From Aquimarina sp. MMG016 (lineage in GTDB: Bacteria; Bacteroidota; Bacteroidia; Flavobacteriales; Flavobacteriaceae), in the NCBI RefSeq assembly GCF_018100805.1, contig NZ_JAGJEA010000001.1:186001-250000 (forward strand): a stretch of 64,000 nucleotides of DNA, given 5' to 3'. Numbering within the stretch: position 1 is the first letter of the stretch; each line of letters starts with the position of its first letter. Position numbers and translations under genes: made by a program. A model generated the notes under the pieces. That model had not been told where the DNA came from. It ran no database searches and saw only the letters and a program-made list of their open reading frames with translations. This document shows positions 47,138 through 55,686 of the stretch, piece by piece.

Positions 47138-47883
47138 TTGGAGGAGTTGTTTTAATGATTTTTCTGGCTACTATTTTTATTCTATCGATAATTCGTTATC
47201 AAAATAAGGAACGTAAATACCATGACGAGAAAAAGGCATTAAATGATAAGTTTTCAAAAACCCTACTTCAATCAAGATTAGAAATAAAAGAACAAACTCT
47301 GCAACAAATTGGTTATGAGTTACATGATAACTTAGGACAAGTAGCAAGTCTTATTAAAATTCATCTAAACCTATTGTCTTTTGAAGATGAAGATACTGCC
47401 AAACAAGAAGTTGACAATATCAAAGAGTTAACGAAACAATTGATAATGGATATTAAACAACTATCAATTAGTCTTAATAGTGAAAGAGTTGTTCAATTAG
47501 GAATTTCAAAAGGGCTAGAATTTGAAGTTGAACAGTTAAAAAAAATAAAGAATTTCCAAATTAAGTTAACTAAACCAAGTGAATTCCCAGATATAGATTC
47601 TAATACCACAATCATACTTTATCGCATGATTCAAGAAATACTAAATAATACTATTAAGTATAGTAAAGCTAAACGCATCTCTATTGATGTTACTAAAACT
47701 GAAAAAAAACTTACATTAGTTTTTAACGATGACGGTATTGGTTTTGATTTAAAAAATAAATTGAAAGAAGGAGGGTCTGGCTTGATTAATTTGAATACCC
47801 GTGCTAGATTAATAAATGCCGATTTTAAAATCAAATCAAAAATAGATGAAGGAACGACTATAATAATTGAAGTTCAACTATAA
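47092..47883 (+). CDS. NarL-type sensor histidine kinase
   Basis: 263 aa from the ATG at 47092 (MFNTSQEVSEVFYSVI); an ATG at 47077 is also in frame. One membrane helix (VVLMIFLATIFILSII), a HisKA_3-like dimerisation part with H-box QQIGYELHDNLGQVASLIKI (phospho-accepting His in ELHDN), then the ATPase with N-box IQEILNNTIKYS and G-boxes DDGIGFD and GGSGLINL. No periplasmic sensor domain of note, so it probably senses through the membrane or the neighbouring six-TM protein. Followed 11 nt later by its response regulator. Confidence 0.9.
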   Translation: MFNTSQEVSEVFYSVIGGVVLMIFLATIFILSIIRYQNKERKYHDEKKALNDKFSKTLLQSRLEIKEQTLQQIGYELHDNLGQVASLIKIHLNLLSFEDEDTAKQEVDNIKELTKQLIMDIKQLSISLNSERVVQLGISKGLEFEVEQLKKIKNFQIKLTKPSEFPDIDSNTTIILYRMIQEILNNTIKYSKAKRISIDVTKTEKKLTLVFNDDGIGFDLKNKLKEGGSGLINLNTRARLINADFKIKSKIDEGTTIIIEVQL

Positions 47884-47894
47884 ATATCTTAACT

Positions 47895-48557
47895 ATGGAT
47901 GTTACCATCAAACTTGCTCTTGTAGATGATCACAAATTATTTCGTAAAGGATTAGTAAGTCTTATCAATAAATTGAATCACGACTATTCTATTATGTTTG
48001 AAGCAAATAATGGTGTTGAACTTCAACAAAAAATAAATAATAGTTGTCTACCAGATATTATCATAATGGATGTTAACATGCCCGAAATGAATGGTTTTGA
48101 AAGTGTCTCGTGGTTACACCAAAATTTTCCAGAGGTAAAAGTACTAGTTGTTAGTATGGTAGGAAAAGAAGAAACTATTTTAAGAATGATAAAATTGGGA
48201 GTAAAAGGGTATTTAAGTAAAGATGTAGAACCTAAAGAATTAGGAGAAGCTCTTCAATCCATTTTTAATAAAGGATCTTATTATACCGATTTTGTTACTG
48301 GTAAAGTAATTCATTCTATTCAAAATGAAGTCTCAAAACACGAAAGCATTATAGAATTTCATGAACTAAAAGAAAGAGAACAAGAATTCATCAGATATGC
48401 ATGTACCGAAATGACTTATAATGAAATTGCTGATAAAATGTGTTTAAGCCCAAAAACCGTGGATGGATATCGAAAAAAAGTTTTTGAAAAATTAAATGTA
48501 AAAAATAGGGTTGGGCTCGTACTCTATGCTATAAAAGCAGGCTGGGTAAAATTATAA
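47895..48557 (+). CDS. NarL/LuxR-family response regulator
   Basis: 220 aa. Receiver domain with the phospho-site in IIIMDVNMPEMNGFE (D at about 55), VDDHKLFRKGL at the start and GYLSKD (conserved Lys); then a LuxR helix-turn-helix (LKEREQEFIRYACTEMTYNE, LSPKTVDGYRKKVFEKLNVK). Cognate to the kinase 11 nt upstream. Targets cannot be read from the sequence. Confidence 0.93.
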   Translation: MDVTIKLALVDDHKLFRKGLVSLINKLNHDYSIMFEANNGVELQQKINNSCLPDIIIMDVNMPEMNGFESVSWLHQNFPEVKVLVVSMVGKEETILRMIKLGVKGYLSKDVEPKELGEALQSIFNKGSYYTDFVTGKVIHSIQNEVSKHESIIEFHELKEREQEFIRYACTEMTYNEIADKMCLSPKTVDGYRKKVFEKLNVKNRVGLVLYAIKAGWVKL

Positions 48558-48643
48558 AATATTTATTACCGTTCTAGATAGCATTTGTCAAGAAATTCAT
48601 CTAAGGAATTAGCTAAATGACAAAACCCAAAACCACCTTTGTT

Positions 48644-48994
48644 TTATTGAACTTTTGTTTTACTTTTTGTTTCTTCCTTCTTTCTTAATCGAGCTTCTAT
48701 TTTTTCTTCAGGAGAACCTTTTATCCAAGTTAATGATCCATTTCGTTCATAATGAAAACTTGAATAAAAATGCATCCCGCCCTTCTTAAAATATAATCCA
48801 TAATGATTAGGAAATGCCTCTACTTTTTTAAATGTGTATCCTCGCAATTCACAATATTTTCTTCCTTTTCTTTCTGCACCCCGATCTCCTAAATAGACTA
48901 GCAATTTGATTAATCCTATAAACAGAATGGCCAATAAAATCAAACTTCCTATTATGTATACTATAATCTTTAGAATTGTCATTGAGGCAATCAT
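48644..48994 (-). CDS. small membrane protein, 116 aa
   Basis: One or two membrane segments (ILKIIVYIIGSLILLAILFI) and a soluble domain with KYCELRGYTFKKVEAFPNHYG and SSFHYERNGSLTWIKG. Not recognised. It ends K-V-Q-stop within a copy of the boundary repeat (48641-48656); a partial repeat (GTTCAAATAAATG) supplies the start region at 48992-49004. An in-frame ATG four codons in may also serve. Unknown role, of immunity-protein size. Confidence 0.65.
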   Translation of the reverse strand: MIASMTILKIIVYIIGSLILLAILFIGLIKLLVYLGDRGAERKGRKYCELRGYTFKKVEAFPNHYGLYFKKGGMHFYSSFHYERNGSLTWIKGSPEEKIEARLRKKEETKSKTKVQ

Positions 48995-49004
48995 TTATTT
49001 GAAC

Positions 49005-49047
49005 AAAACACCCCATACTCAGAGTTAAACTGAATATGGGGTTTAGT
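49005..49047 (-). terminator. intrinsic terminator, minus strand
   Basis: AACCCCATA and TATGGGGTGTTTTG form a hairpin with a T-rich tail when read on the minus strand. It ends transcription coming from the short double-glycine peptide gene at 49223-49360. The same GTATGGGGTGTTT arm occurs in the terminator at 63863-63900. Confidence 0.7.
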
Positions 49048-49222
49048 TATAATTTTTTACGTTACTTCTAAATTACTAAAAAAATAGGTTTTATGTCCCC
49101 GACTAATTTGTTCTATCTAGGATAATATCTTTTTTTAACTTTTATATATAATTAAGTCTGAGCCTAGATGTAGATTACAATGCCCTAAAAGTTGGAAGTA
49201 TCATAAAACTTAATTTCTGTAA

Positions 49223-49360
49223 TTAATTTGCATTCTGCCTTGATACTTTAAGACGTTGTTCATTACTAAGATCAGTACCTATACCACCTCCATATATTGT
49301 ATTTAATGATTTTCTGGTTAATTTATTCTTTTTCAAACTTTCTAAACTTAATTTTTTCAT
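49223..49360 (-). CDS. double-glycine leader peptide (bacteriocin/natural-product precursor-like)
   Basis: 45 aa. MKKLSLESLKKNKLTRKSLN followed by TIYGG-G is a typical flavobacterial GG-leader (Lys/Leu-rich helix, then a G-G cleavage site after residue 25); the core would be GIGTDLSNEQRLKVSRQNAN, Cys-free. No processing transporter or modification enzyme is in view. It has its own A-rich leader and is followed by a terminator at 49005-49047. Confidence 0.6.
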   Translation of the reverse strand: MKKLSLESLKKNKLTRKSLNTIYGGGIGTDLSNEQRLKVSRQNAN

Positions 49361-49542
49361 GATTCCTTTTTTAAAGTTATACTTTGTTTATTTTTTGATT
49401 CTAACTGTAGCTACTTTTAGGGAAGGCTACACTTAAATTTTAATCATTTTGAGTTTTTTCAGTAATCTAACTATTAATGTTAATAAGAGTCCTTTTGTTA
49501 CTCAAAATTATCGGTTTTATTGAACTTTTGTTTCTATTAAAT

Positions 49543-49944
49543 TTATAATAATTGTAGAGTTTGTATAAAAGTACCTACCGTATAGGCATCGGCTGCAATA
49601 CCAAAATATTTAAACACTTTTTCTGGCAACTTCTCTTTTAAAATCTCTTTGTCTTTTGATTCGAGTTTCTCAAAATTCAATATCCAACTTTCTAAATAAT
49701 CTCTGCCATATTCTGATAAAGCTCTAGAACCAATGTATTTAGTATAACCTTTGCTATTTAACCATTGTTTAGCATTGTATAAATATTCTTTACTAAATTC
49801 GTCACCTAATAATTCTGAAATTTCGGAATCAAGATTTCCATTATAAATATCATTTATTCTTCCTTTTGAATCTAAATATAATTTAAATAGTATTAGATGT
49901 GAATATAAGTTCCTGGTCTCAATTATTTCTAAAATTGCATTCAT
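49543..49944 (-). CDS. hypothetical protein, 133 aa
   Basis: Soluble, helical, with a winged-helix-like centre (LYNAKQWLNSKGYTKYIGSR) and a hydrophobic C-terminus (FGIAADAYTVGTFIQTLQLL). Not recognised. Bounded by boundary repeats: one supplies its ATG (49942-49960), one lies 13 nt past the stop (49509-49530). Confidence 0.6.
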   Translation of the reverse strand: MNAILEIIETRNLYSHLILFKLYLDSKGRINDIYNGNLDSEISELLGDEFSKEYLYNAKQWLNSKGYTKYIGSRALSEYGRDYLESWILNFEKLESKDKEILKEKLPEKVFKYFGIAADAYTVGTFIQTLQLL

Positions 49945-50021
49945 CGTTTTATTGAACTTTAAACACTGTTTTTGTTTCTAAACTTTATTAATCTTCTCAC
50001 GTATATAAAAAATATAATTCC

Positions 50022-50171
50022 TTATAGTATTAATACAGGAATCGCTATCATACTAAATATTCTTACCATGCATTGCTCTCCTTTACATGTGATGCCTGCG
50101 ATAATAAAAAGGATTGCAAATGAACAAATCACGCCGCTTATAATAGTTACAATCCAGTAGAAAATTTTCAT
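50022..50171 (-). CDS. 49-residue two-helix membrane peptide
   Basis: MKIFYWIVTIISGVICSFAI then LFIIAGITCKGEQCMVRIFS and MIAIPVLIL: two membrane helices joined by a short loop with two Cys. Preceded immediately by a boundary repeat (50169-50187). Not recognised; like several small membrane genes in the island. Confidence 0.55.
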   Translation of the reverse strand: MKIFYWIVTIISGVICSFAILFIIAGITCKGEQCMVRIFSMIAIPVLIL

Positions 50172-50466
50172 CGGTTTATTGAACTCTTTTTTTACTAAGT
50201 TTTTTTATGCTTCTCCAAATATGATTAATATAATCCCATTATTATACTTTTTCAAAAAAAATCAGTAATTCTTCTATTTCTATCCAAAGCACATTTTCTT
50301 AGTATACAAAACAAAAAATAGGGGAAAATTTAATTACCACTTTACATACATCACTGATTTTCAAACGAAAAACAACAAAATACTACAGTTTATCCACATC
50401 GAAACTGTTCTTAGCTGATTAGATCGTAATTTAATTATAGTTAATATTTAATCTTAAAACCAAATT

Positions 50467-51054
50467 ATGAAAAATTTTAAATTCACATCATCTCTATTAA
50501 ACCTAGCAGGTTTAGTAATGATATCCATGTTTGTATTATCTTGTAGTAAAGATGAAGTAGCATCTGATGAAATTGAAAATCAGAACGACAAAGAATTAAT
50601 TTCTGTTACGCCAGAATTAAATGACAATATTGTCTATTTGAAACCTCCAAAAGGTTTTGAAAGTAAAACCGAAGAAGAGAAACACAATTATTTTAATCAA
50701 TTATCAGCGAAAGAACATGAATTGCTTAAAGAGAACTATAGAATTTCAGATTATCTGAAATCTCAAGGACTTTTAGAGGATATTGGAGCAAAACTTAAAG
50801 ACGGAGAATTACTTGATGCCGAAAAACTTAATGGTGTCTTATCGGTCAAACAGTTTGAAGCGCTAAGTATACATAAACCTACTACAAACAAAAACCTTAA
50901 AGCAACCTGCACACTATTTCCAACACCATACTGCGTTCTTGGTAGGGCTTGCCCCAGCGATCCTCTATTTGATAGAGCTGTTTTTGAATTAGTCTGTAGA
51001 GATGGCGTAATTACAGTATATTACGGGTATTTTTGTAATATTTATTGTACTTAA
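50467..51054 (+). CDS. lipoprotein with cysteine-rich C-terminus
   Basis: 195 aa. Signal peptide II: MKNFKFTSSLLNLAGLVMIS, then FVLSCSKDE (lipid Cys at 26). The mature part is acidic and helical; the last 50 residues have seven Cys (CTLFPTPYCVLGRACP, LVCRD, YFCNIYCT), suggesting disulfides. Not recognised. Plus strand, its own leader, followed by a long perfect terminator hairpin. It breaks the run of minus-strand cassettes. Confidence 0.75.
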   Translation: MKNFKFTSSLLNLAGLVMISMFVLSCSKDEVASDEIENQNDKELISVTPELNDNIVYLKPPKGFESKTEEEKHNYFNQLSAKEHELLKENYRISDYLKSQGLLEDIGAKLKDGELLDAEKLNGVLSVKQFEALSIHKPTTNKNLKATCTLFPTPYCVLGRACPSDPLFDRAVFELVCRDGVITVYYGYFCNIYCT

Positions 51055-51091
51055 CAATAGCAGTGTAACAACTTTGTGATGTCATTAGGTT

Positions 51092-51134
51092 AGGCATGTT
51101 TGGGAGTAATTAATAATTACTCCCAAACATGCCT
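51092..51134 (+). terminator. intrinsic terminator with 20-bp perfect stem
   Basis: Two perfectly complementary 20-nt arms (51092-51111 and 51115-51134; the left arm begins AGGCATGTTTGGGAG) are separated by AAT, with a T-rich tail. It lies 38 nt past the lipoprotein stop. Confidence 0.9.
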
Positions 51135-51178
51135 TATTTATAATAAATGGTTATAATCAAAATCTATAAAAAATTTAC

Positions 51179-51380
51179 TTAATGTACTCTAACACCCTCC
51201 CGATATTTAACAATTTCTCTATCGTTTGGTAGGTTTTCATAAATAATAACCGTTTCCCACTTTCTTTTAAAATGTTGCATGAGCATTTTTCCCAATCTTT
51301 TTAATCCTAAGGTTTTGTTGGGTCTAGCATTTCGATGACTTTTATCTAGTGAATAAAAAGTACGACAATTACCATCGTTT
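51179..51380 (-). pseudogene. 5'-truncated gene remnant cut at a boundary repeat
   Basis: On the minus strand a frame without a start codon runs from the boundary repeat at 51373-51390 to a stop at 51179-51181 (about 62 codons). Product pieces: GNCRTFYSLDKSHRNARP, TLGLKRLGKMLMQHFKRKWE, IIYENLPNDREIVKYREG. The frame is blocked by the TAA in the repeat, and the repeat's ATG is out of frame. It looks like the 3' end of a gene whose 5' part was replaced exactly at the repeat. Family not recognised. Confidence 0.6.
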
Positions 51381-51395
51381 TATTGAACTTCAATG

Positions 51396-52007
51396 CTAAA
51401 TATAATACCTTACCATTGGTCTATGTTTCGACGTCCTATCAACAATTTCGAAACCTGCATTCTCAAATGACTTGTAATGACCTATCCATAAAAAACCATC
51501 AGGAAATTTATCTTGAGTTGGAATTGTTGGATAAGCTTCCAAAATTCTTATGCCTTCTTGTCTTGCATACTCCACCGCTCCTTTCAAAAGCTCGACCGAA
51601 ATCCCATGCTTTCTGAACTCTTTGGAAACGAAGGTACAAGGTATTGACCAAACCTTTTTGTCATCAATTGGTTTGTGTACCCTAGATCTTTGTAATCTGA
51701 CAAAGTCTTCTCTAGGGGATAGTGCACACCATGCCACAGGAATATCATCGTAAAATCCAATAAGTCCAACTGGTTTACCATCCCAAATCAACTTTTTGAA
51801 CGCACTTTTATTTCCACCATTAACTTTTCCTTCTTCATGTTCCGATTTATGTAACCGAAAATGCATACACCAACAATTTGCGCCAGCTCCTTTTTCTCCA
51901 AAGAGTTCAAGTAGTTTTTCCCAGTTGTCCCTTCTTAAGGGTTCAACTCGGAAATTGGCTCTGCCTAGAGTGCTATTTGATTTTTCAAAATCCATTTGAT
52001 AATTCAT
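51396..52007 (-). CDS. GNAT-family N-acetyltransferase
   Basis: 203 aa. The GNAT core is visible: KPVGLIGFYDDIPVAWCAL (strand pair), WSIPCTFVSKEFRKHGISVE (acetyl-CoA loop region), LLKGAVEYARQEGIRILEAY and HYKSFENAGFEIVDR. Substrate unknown. Its ATG is in a variant boundary repeat (52005-52026) and the next copy is 6 nt past its stop. Confidence 0.85.
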   Translation of the reverse strand: MNYQMDFEKSNSTLGRANFRVEPLRRDNWEKLLELFGEKGAGANCWCMHFRLHKSEHEEGKVNGGNKSAFKKLIWDGKPVGLIGFYDDIPVAWCALSPREDFVRLQRSRVHKPIDDKKVWSIPCTFVSKEFRKHGISVELLKGAVEYARQEGIRILEAYPTIPTQDKFPDGFLWIGHYKSFENAGFEIVDRTSKHRPMVRYYI

Positions 52008-52010
52008 CGT

Positions 52011-52307
52011 TTATTTAGACTTTTTGTTTTTTAAAGAAATAGATGTTCTTTTATAACCTAGTTTTTCTTTTTGTTCTTCGTATTTTTGAGATTTAGATTT
52101 TATTACAATTATTTTTATTTTTTCAATTTCACTGGTGTATGGATTATAAACATCTTCTAATTCTACATCTAAATATACACCTTCTTCTAATTGAGTACTT
52201 CCCCTTTCGAAGGGAATACTATCTACTCTAATGGGGGTATCTTTATTAATACCATGCTCTTCCATTTTTTCTTTTATTGCATCGTTTAATTTTTCTATAG
52301 TTTTCAT
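52011..52307 (-). CDS. small acidic/basic protein, 98 aa
   Basis: MKTIEKLNDAIKEKMEEHGI, then RVDSIPFERGSTQLEEGVYL: a short helix then a beta-rich core, ending in a Lys-rich tail. Not recognised. The stop codon (K-S-K-stop) is inside a boundary repeat shared with the start of the GNAT gene; its own ATG ends the repeat at 52305-52323. Confidence 0.6.
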   Translation of the reverse strand: MKTIEKLNDAIKEKMEEHGINKDTPIRVDSIPFERGSTQLEEGVYLDVELEDVYNPYTSEIEKIKIIVIKSKSQKYEEQKEKLGYKRTSISLKNKKSK

Positions 52308-52311
52308 CGTT

Positions 52312-52437
52312 TTATTGAACTTTAGTGTAAATTAAATATCCTGTAAATAAAAGTAGAATTAAAATTGCAAGTATTACTGATAACCTCTTTTTGCTCTTAA
52401 TTATTTCTGCTATTAAATCAAGTAGTTCTTCAATCAT
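52312..52437 (-). CDS. 41-residue membrane peptide
   Basis: MIEELLDLIAEIIKSKKRLS then VILAILILLLFTGYLIYT, ending K-V-Q-stop in the boundary repeat at 52305-52323. One membrane helix. A degenerate repeat precedes its ATG (52435-52454). A clear unit closed by the repeat's own stop codon. Function unknown. Confidence 0.55.
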   Translation of the reverse strand: MIEELLDLIAEIIKSKKRLSVILAILILLLFTGYLIYTKVQ

Positions 52438-52473
52438 AGTATATTTAAACTTTTCAATCTATTATTTGGACAT

Positions 52474-52908
52474 TTAATCCTCTATAAGGTTATTAGCTGC
52501 AATTACTTTCTTAAAATATTCTTTTGCCAATTCTTTCGCTCCCTTATCATTCATCATATCATAGTCAATAATAAAAGGCTCATCGAGTCTTAAACTATGG
52601 GCTTTGAGTATAACTTCCTTTCCATTAAATGTTAGCTCTTGATTAAACCTTATTTCAGCTAACCTTTGTTTTTTAGGAGATAGTACATCAATATCTATAT
52701 CTATAATAGCCGTTCTAACATTGTTTTCAGTCGATTTTTGAATAAGTTCATCTAAATAACCTGAATTATAATCTATACTCTTAACTTTATTTTCATTACC
52801 GTATGAATAATAACATTTAACTGTTTTATACTTATGTTTGATGTTACTAATTTCCTGATTTAAGAAATCAACAAAAGGTTTGAGGAATAATTTTATATGA
52901 CTTTCCAT
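52474..52908 (-). CDS. hypothetical protein, 144 aa
   Basis: Soluble, with alternating strands and helices (LFLKPFVDFLNQEISNIKHK, VRTAIIDIDIDVLSPKKQRL, GAKELAKEYFKKVIAANN). Not recognised. Preceded by a boundary repeat at 52913-52932, whose ATG is out of frame, so the start at 52908 is used. Confidence 0.6.
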   Translation of the reverse strand: MESHIKLFLKPFVDFLNQEISNIKHKYKTVKCYYSYGNENKVKSIDYNSGYLDELIQKSTENNVRTAIIDIDIDVLSPKKQRLAEIRFNQELTFNGKEVILKAHSLRLDEPFIIDYDMMNDKGAKELAKEYFKKVIAANNLIED

Positions 52909-52929
52909 GAATTATCATTTATTTGAACT

Positions 52930-52980
52930 TTTGACGTTACGGTATGTGTTGATCACATACGAAATGTTATATGTTGTTTT
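52930..52980 (-). repeat. attC-like imperfect palindrome after the methyltransferase gene
   Basis: GTATGTG (52942-52948) and CACATAC (52954-52960) pair around a 5-nt loop; flanks GTTAC and ATGTTAT keep the symmetry. It lies directly 3' of the methyltransferase stop, where an integron cassette carries attC. Core sequences do not match the RYYYAAC/GTTRRRY consensus perfectly, so this is attC-like only. Confidence 0.4.
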
Positions 52981-53717
52981 TATCTTCGTCTATAAACACA
53001 TTCTAAAAATCCAACATTTAATTCTTTCTTATTTTCTTCAAACTGTGCTTGTCTTTCTTGTGGATCAAAAATTTGATATTCATCTAATACTTTTTCTGTC
53101 CACTTTGTTTGCATTTCTCTTGTAAACTTAGATCTAATATTCTGGACTGTATTAGAGAAAATCATTCTTTCGAAATGTTTTTCGTCAAACAGTTCGGTAA
53201 AATCTTTTTCTGTAAAAAAATGTTTATAATACTCGCGCACTCCTGGATCTGAGGAATCACTATAAGAATGCAATTTTGAATGAACTCTGACATAAATTAA
53301 AGAACCTTTTTGTGTTCTTGAAATTATCTGAGATATGATTTTTTTAGATTCATTGATTGAGAAAAAATGTAAAAAATCAGATGCAATTACTAAAGAAAAA
53401 ATCTCTTGGGGAATTTCTTGCTCTGGAATTGTAATATTCAATAAATGCAGTTTTCCAGCATTTTTTCCAGTGTATGATTCAATTCGTTTTTTTAATAGAT
53501 TTAATTGAAACTCTTCATTGTCAATTGCAAATATTTCTTTTCCAGTTTTTGAAAACTCTACCAAAAAATTACTTTGTCCGCAACCTAATTCAAGTATTGG
53601 TCCGTCAATGAATTCCTCTTCAAATTTTCTAAGTAAATTATGGCTTTTATGAATCATTATTTCATTAGAGAATATCTCGTTATAAAGCTTCCAATAAATT
53701 CGTAAAGTTTCGTCCAT
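52980..53717 (-). CDS. class I SAM-dependent methyltransferase
   Basis: 245 aa. Motif I is clear (GPILELGCGQSNFLVEF, then EIFAIDNEEFQLNLLKKRI) and FSLVIASDFLHFFS matches motif II/IV. Substrate unknown. Its 3' end runs into an attC-like palindrome, and its upstream region (about 53735-53800) has a CATAAAGGACAT sequence also seen before the RloC-like gene. Likely a cassette gene. Confidence 0.82.
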   Translation of the reverse strand: MDETLRIYWKLYNEIFSNEIMIHKSHNLLRKFEEEFIDGPILELGCGQSNFLVEFSKTGKEIFAIDNEEFQLNLLKKRIESYTGKNAGKLHLLNITIPEQEIPQEIFSLVIASDFLHFFSINESKKIISQIISRTQKGSLIYVRVHSKLHSYSDSSDPGVREYYKHFFTEKDFTELFDEKHFERMIFSNTVQNIRSKFTREMQTKWTEKVLDEYQIFDPQERQAQFEENKKELNVGFLECVYRRR

Positions 53718-53898
53718 AAATTATACGGTTTGGTTTAAGATTGCCTACAATAATATAATAAAGGACATGTCCTTTATGTTCTATGCATTTTTATATTAAT
53801 GAAATATTCTATTTATCGTTTTATTGAACTTTTGTTTTAAAGATTATCATATAATGTTGCTGATCATTTACTCTAATTTAGAAATTTTAATAGATTAC

Positions 53899-54411
53899 TT
53901 AATAATAGACTTTTTTATGATCAACTTCTCCTATTTTCAATATTTCAGAAATTACCATCTCTATTCTGGACATGTCCTTTGTGTTATGGGGCAAGTTAAC
54001 TTCCCATAAGTTAAATATTACTGAATTAAAAAGGTTACCAAATTCTACGGTCGTAACCGTACCATCCGTTCCCATGGTAAAATTATTCGTCAAATTATTT
54101 ATTTGTATGTTTTCAAGTAATGTTTGAATTTTTTTAAAGGAAGAATTGGATATATACTTTATGTTATGAAAGTCCTTTTCTTCATAACTATCTTGATTAT
54201 TATTTTTTCTTTTGTTGTGTATCTTTGGATTCTTGAAAATTTTTACTTCAGTTGAATCTAATCCTTTACTCAGTTCAATTGATATATCGTTATTAATAAT
54301 TAGTGTGCCTTTTATATTTAGCTTAATGTTAAAGACTCCATTTAAGGGAGAACTTTGAGACAAAACTCCGGTTGATATTAGTAAAATAAAAGTGTAAACT
54401 ATTTTGATCAT
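53899..54411 (-). CDS. secreted hypothetical protein, 170 aa
   Basis: Signal peptide MIKIVYTFILLISTGVLSQS, then a beta-rich domain (LNGVFNIKLNIKGTLIINND, TVTTVEFGNLFNSVIFNLWE). Not recognised. Between two boundary repeats (53814-53834 downstream, 54415-54430 upstream). Confidence 0.6.
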   Translation of the reverse strand: MIKIVYTFILLISTGVLSQSSPLNGVFNIKLNIKGTLIINNDISIELSKGLDSTEVKIFKNPKIHNKRKNNNQDSYEEKDFHNIKYISNSSFKKIQTLLENIQINNLTNNFTMGTDGTVTTVEFGNLFNSVIFNLWEVNLPHNTKDMSRIEMVISEILKIGEVDHKKVYY

Positions 54412-54447
54412 TCTTATCGTTTATTTGAACTATTAATTTAATAAATT

Positions 54448-54672
54448 TTATACTTTAGAAAGCTTTATACCAAATTTAAGAAGGTAATAATTTCCAACTC
54501 CAATTATCCCAGTTATAAAAACATATGCCGAAAGTTCTCCCCAATGATAGCCATTGTTAGTTTTTATCACCATAATCACAAGTTTAAAAATTTCAGGTAA
54601 AATTGATAACAATGCCAAGTATACAAATAAGCAGATTATTATTATAACAACGCCCAAAATCTTATACATCAT
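54448..54672 (-). CDS. two-helix membrane protein, 74 aa
   Basis: MMYKILGVVIIIICLFVYLA and YVFITGIIGVGNYYLLKFGI are the two membrane helices. Not recognised. A boundary repeat lies just upstream (54687-54705). Confidence 0.55.
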   Translation of the reverse strand: MMYKILGVVIIIICLFVYLALLSILPEIFKLVIMVIKTNNGYHWGELSAYVFITGIIGVGNYYLLKFGIKLSKV

Positions 54673-54708
54673 GAAGTAAGGTTTTTATAGTTTATTTGAA
54701 CTTTTACG

Positions 54709-54867
54709 CTAAATATATGAATCGAAGCAAGGTAAGCACACCTGAACCAATTGATCTATCTGCTCATTTTTATTTCGTTTAGAACTTATAAAAATTAGCA
54801 CCTTTGCAAAAAGAAAATGACCTTTCGATCTTGTACAAAATTGCTCTGATTTCATATATAATATTAG
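54709..54867 (-). repeat. attC-like element, paired arms about 140 bp apart
   Basis: CTAAATATATGAA (54709-54721) faces the imperfect inverse TTCATATATAATATTAG (54851-54867), flanking a 130-nt centre. It lies 3' of the SH3 gene (stop at 54879), the cassette position. The same ACGCTAAATATA sequence starts the palindrome at 57864. Moderate evidence only. Confidence 0.35.
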
Positions 54868-54878
54868 TATTTCGTTTT

Positions 54879-55544
54879 TTAAGGGATAAATATCAGTCGT
54901 TGTTTTACTTTATTCTTATCTAAAACCCAAACAATTAAGTATCCGCCAGCACCATCACTATTCCATTGATGTATTATATAATCCTCTTTGTTTTTGTTTA
55001 TAACGAAATCATTATCGCATTCAAAAATATCCTCAAAAAGAACATCAGGAATATTTATGTTTTTACCATCCACTGATGCATTGATTTGACTAACTTGAAT
55101 CTTGGGAATATTTCCGTCAGTACCATAAAACCTTCTACCGTTAATTTTAGTTACATATTTTCCATCATAATTAGTGATTTTATTTTCAAAATCAAATTTT
55201 TGAAGCTTATAACTGAAAGAAAAACGATTCCCATTATACGCTTTTAGTTTTTCTAGTGGATATAAACGACTTTTATGGATGTACCCTAATAATAGTTGAT
55301 CATTGCCTGATTCTATAGAAAATTTATTCTTAAAAATATTTACAGCTATCCAATTAGAATTTTCCGCGGTATCCGAATCCTCATATATAAATACTTCTGA
55401 GTCTTTTAGCTTGTATATGACCTTTGAATTAATATTTGGCTCTTTCCGAACATTTGTATAGCCATCCTTATCTTTTATTATGGCTACTTGTCCATAACTA
55501 CAATTGCATAAAACTATGAACGTTAATATTAGAATTTTCCTCAC
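54879..55544 (-). CDS. secreted SH3-like domain protein
   Basis: 221 aa. Signal peptide MRKILILTFIVLCNCSYGQV, then a bacterial SH3 (SH3_3) domain: IIKDKDGYTNVRKEPNINSK, KDSEVFIYEDSDTAENSNWI. The C-terminal half (SYKLQKFDFENKITNYDGKY ... WVLDKNKVKQRLIFIP) is unrecognised. Such proteins bind cell-wall or surface ligands. Cassette-like: flanked by attC-like palindromes at both ends. Confidence 0.75.
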   Translation of the reverse strand: MRKILILTFIVLCNCSYGQVAIIKDKDGYTNVRKEPNINSKVIYKLKDSEVFIYEDSDTAENSNWIAVNIFKNKFSIESGNDQLLLGYIHKSRLYPLEKLKAYNGNRFSFSYKLQKFDFENKITNYDGKYVTKINGRRFYGTDGNIPKIQVSQINASVDGKNINIPDVLFEDIFECDNDFVINKNKEDYIIHQWNSDGAGGYLIVWVLDKNKVKQRLIFIP

Positions 55545-55583
55545 TTTAATGAAATATAGTTTTTAATGAATGCTAATGATAGG

Positions 55584-55668
55584 TGTAAGAGAGCTTTAGC
55601 GTCGTTGATTAAATCGTTTTGCGAAGCGATAGCGAAGGCAAACTATTTTATCAATGCAATCTTACACA
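55584..55668 (-). repeat. attC-like palindrome, outer arms about 70 nt apart
   Basis: TGTAAGA (55584-55590) pairs with TCTTACA-type arm CTTACACA (55661-55668), and an inner TTGCGAAGCGATAGCGAAG / GCAA pairing is seen near 55619-55640. GTTGTCTGC follows. It lies between the stop of the 55687 gene and the SH3 gene start, the expected cassette position. Confidence 0.4.
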
Positions 55669-55686
55669 ATGTTGTCTGCTGTTTTA

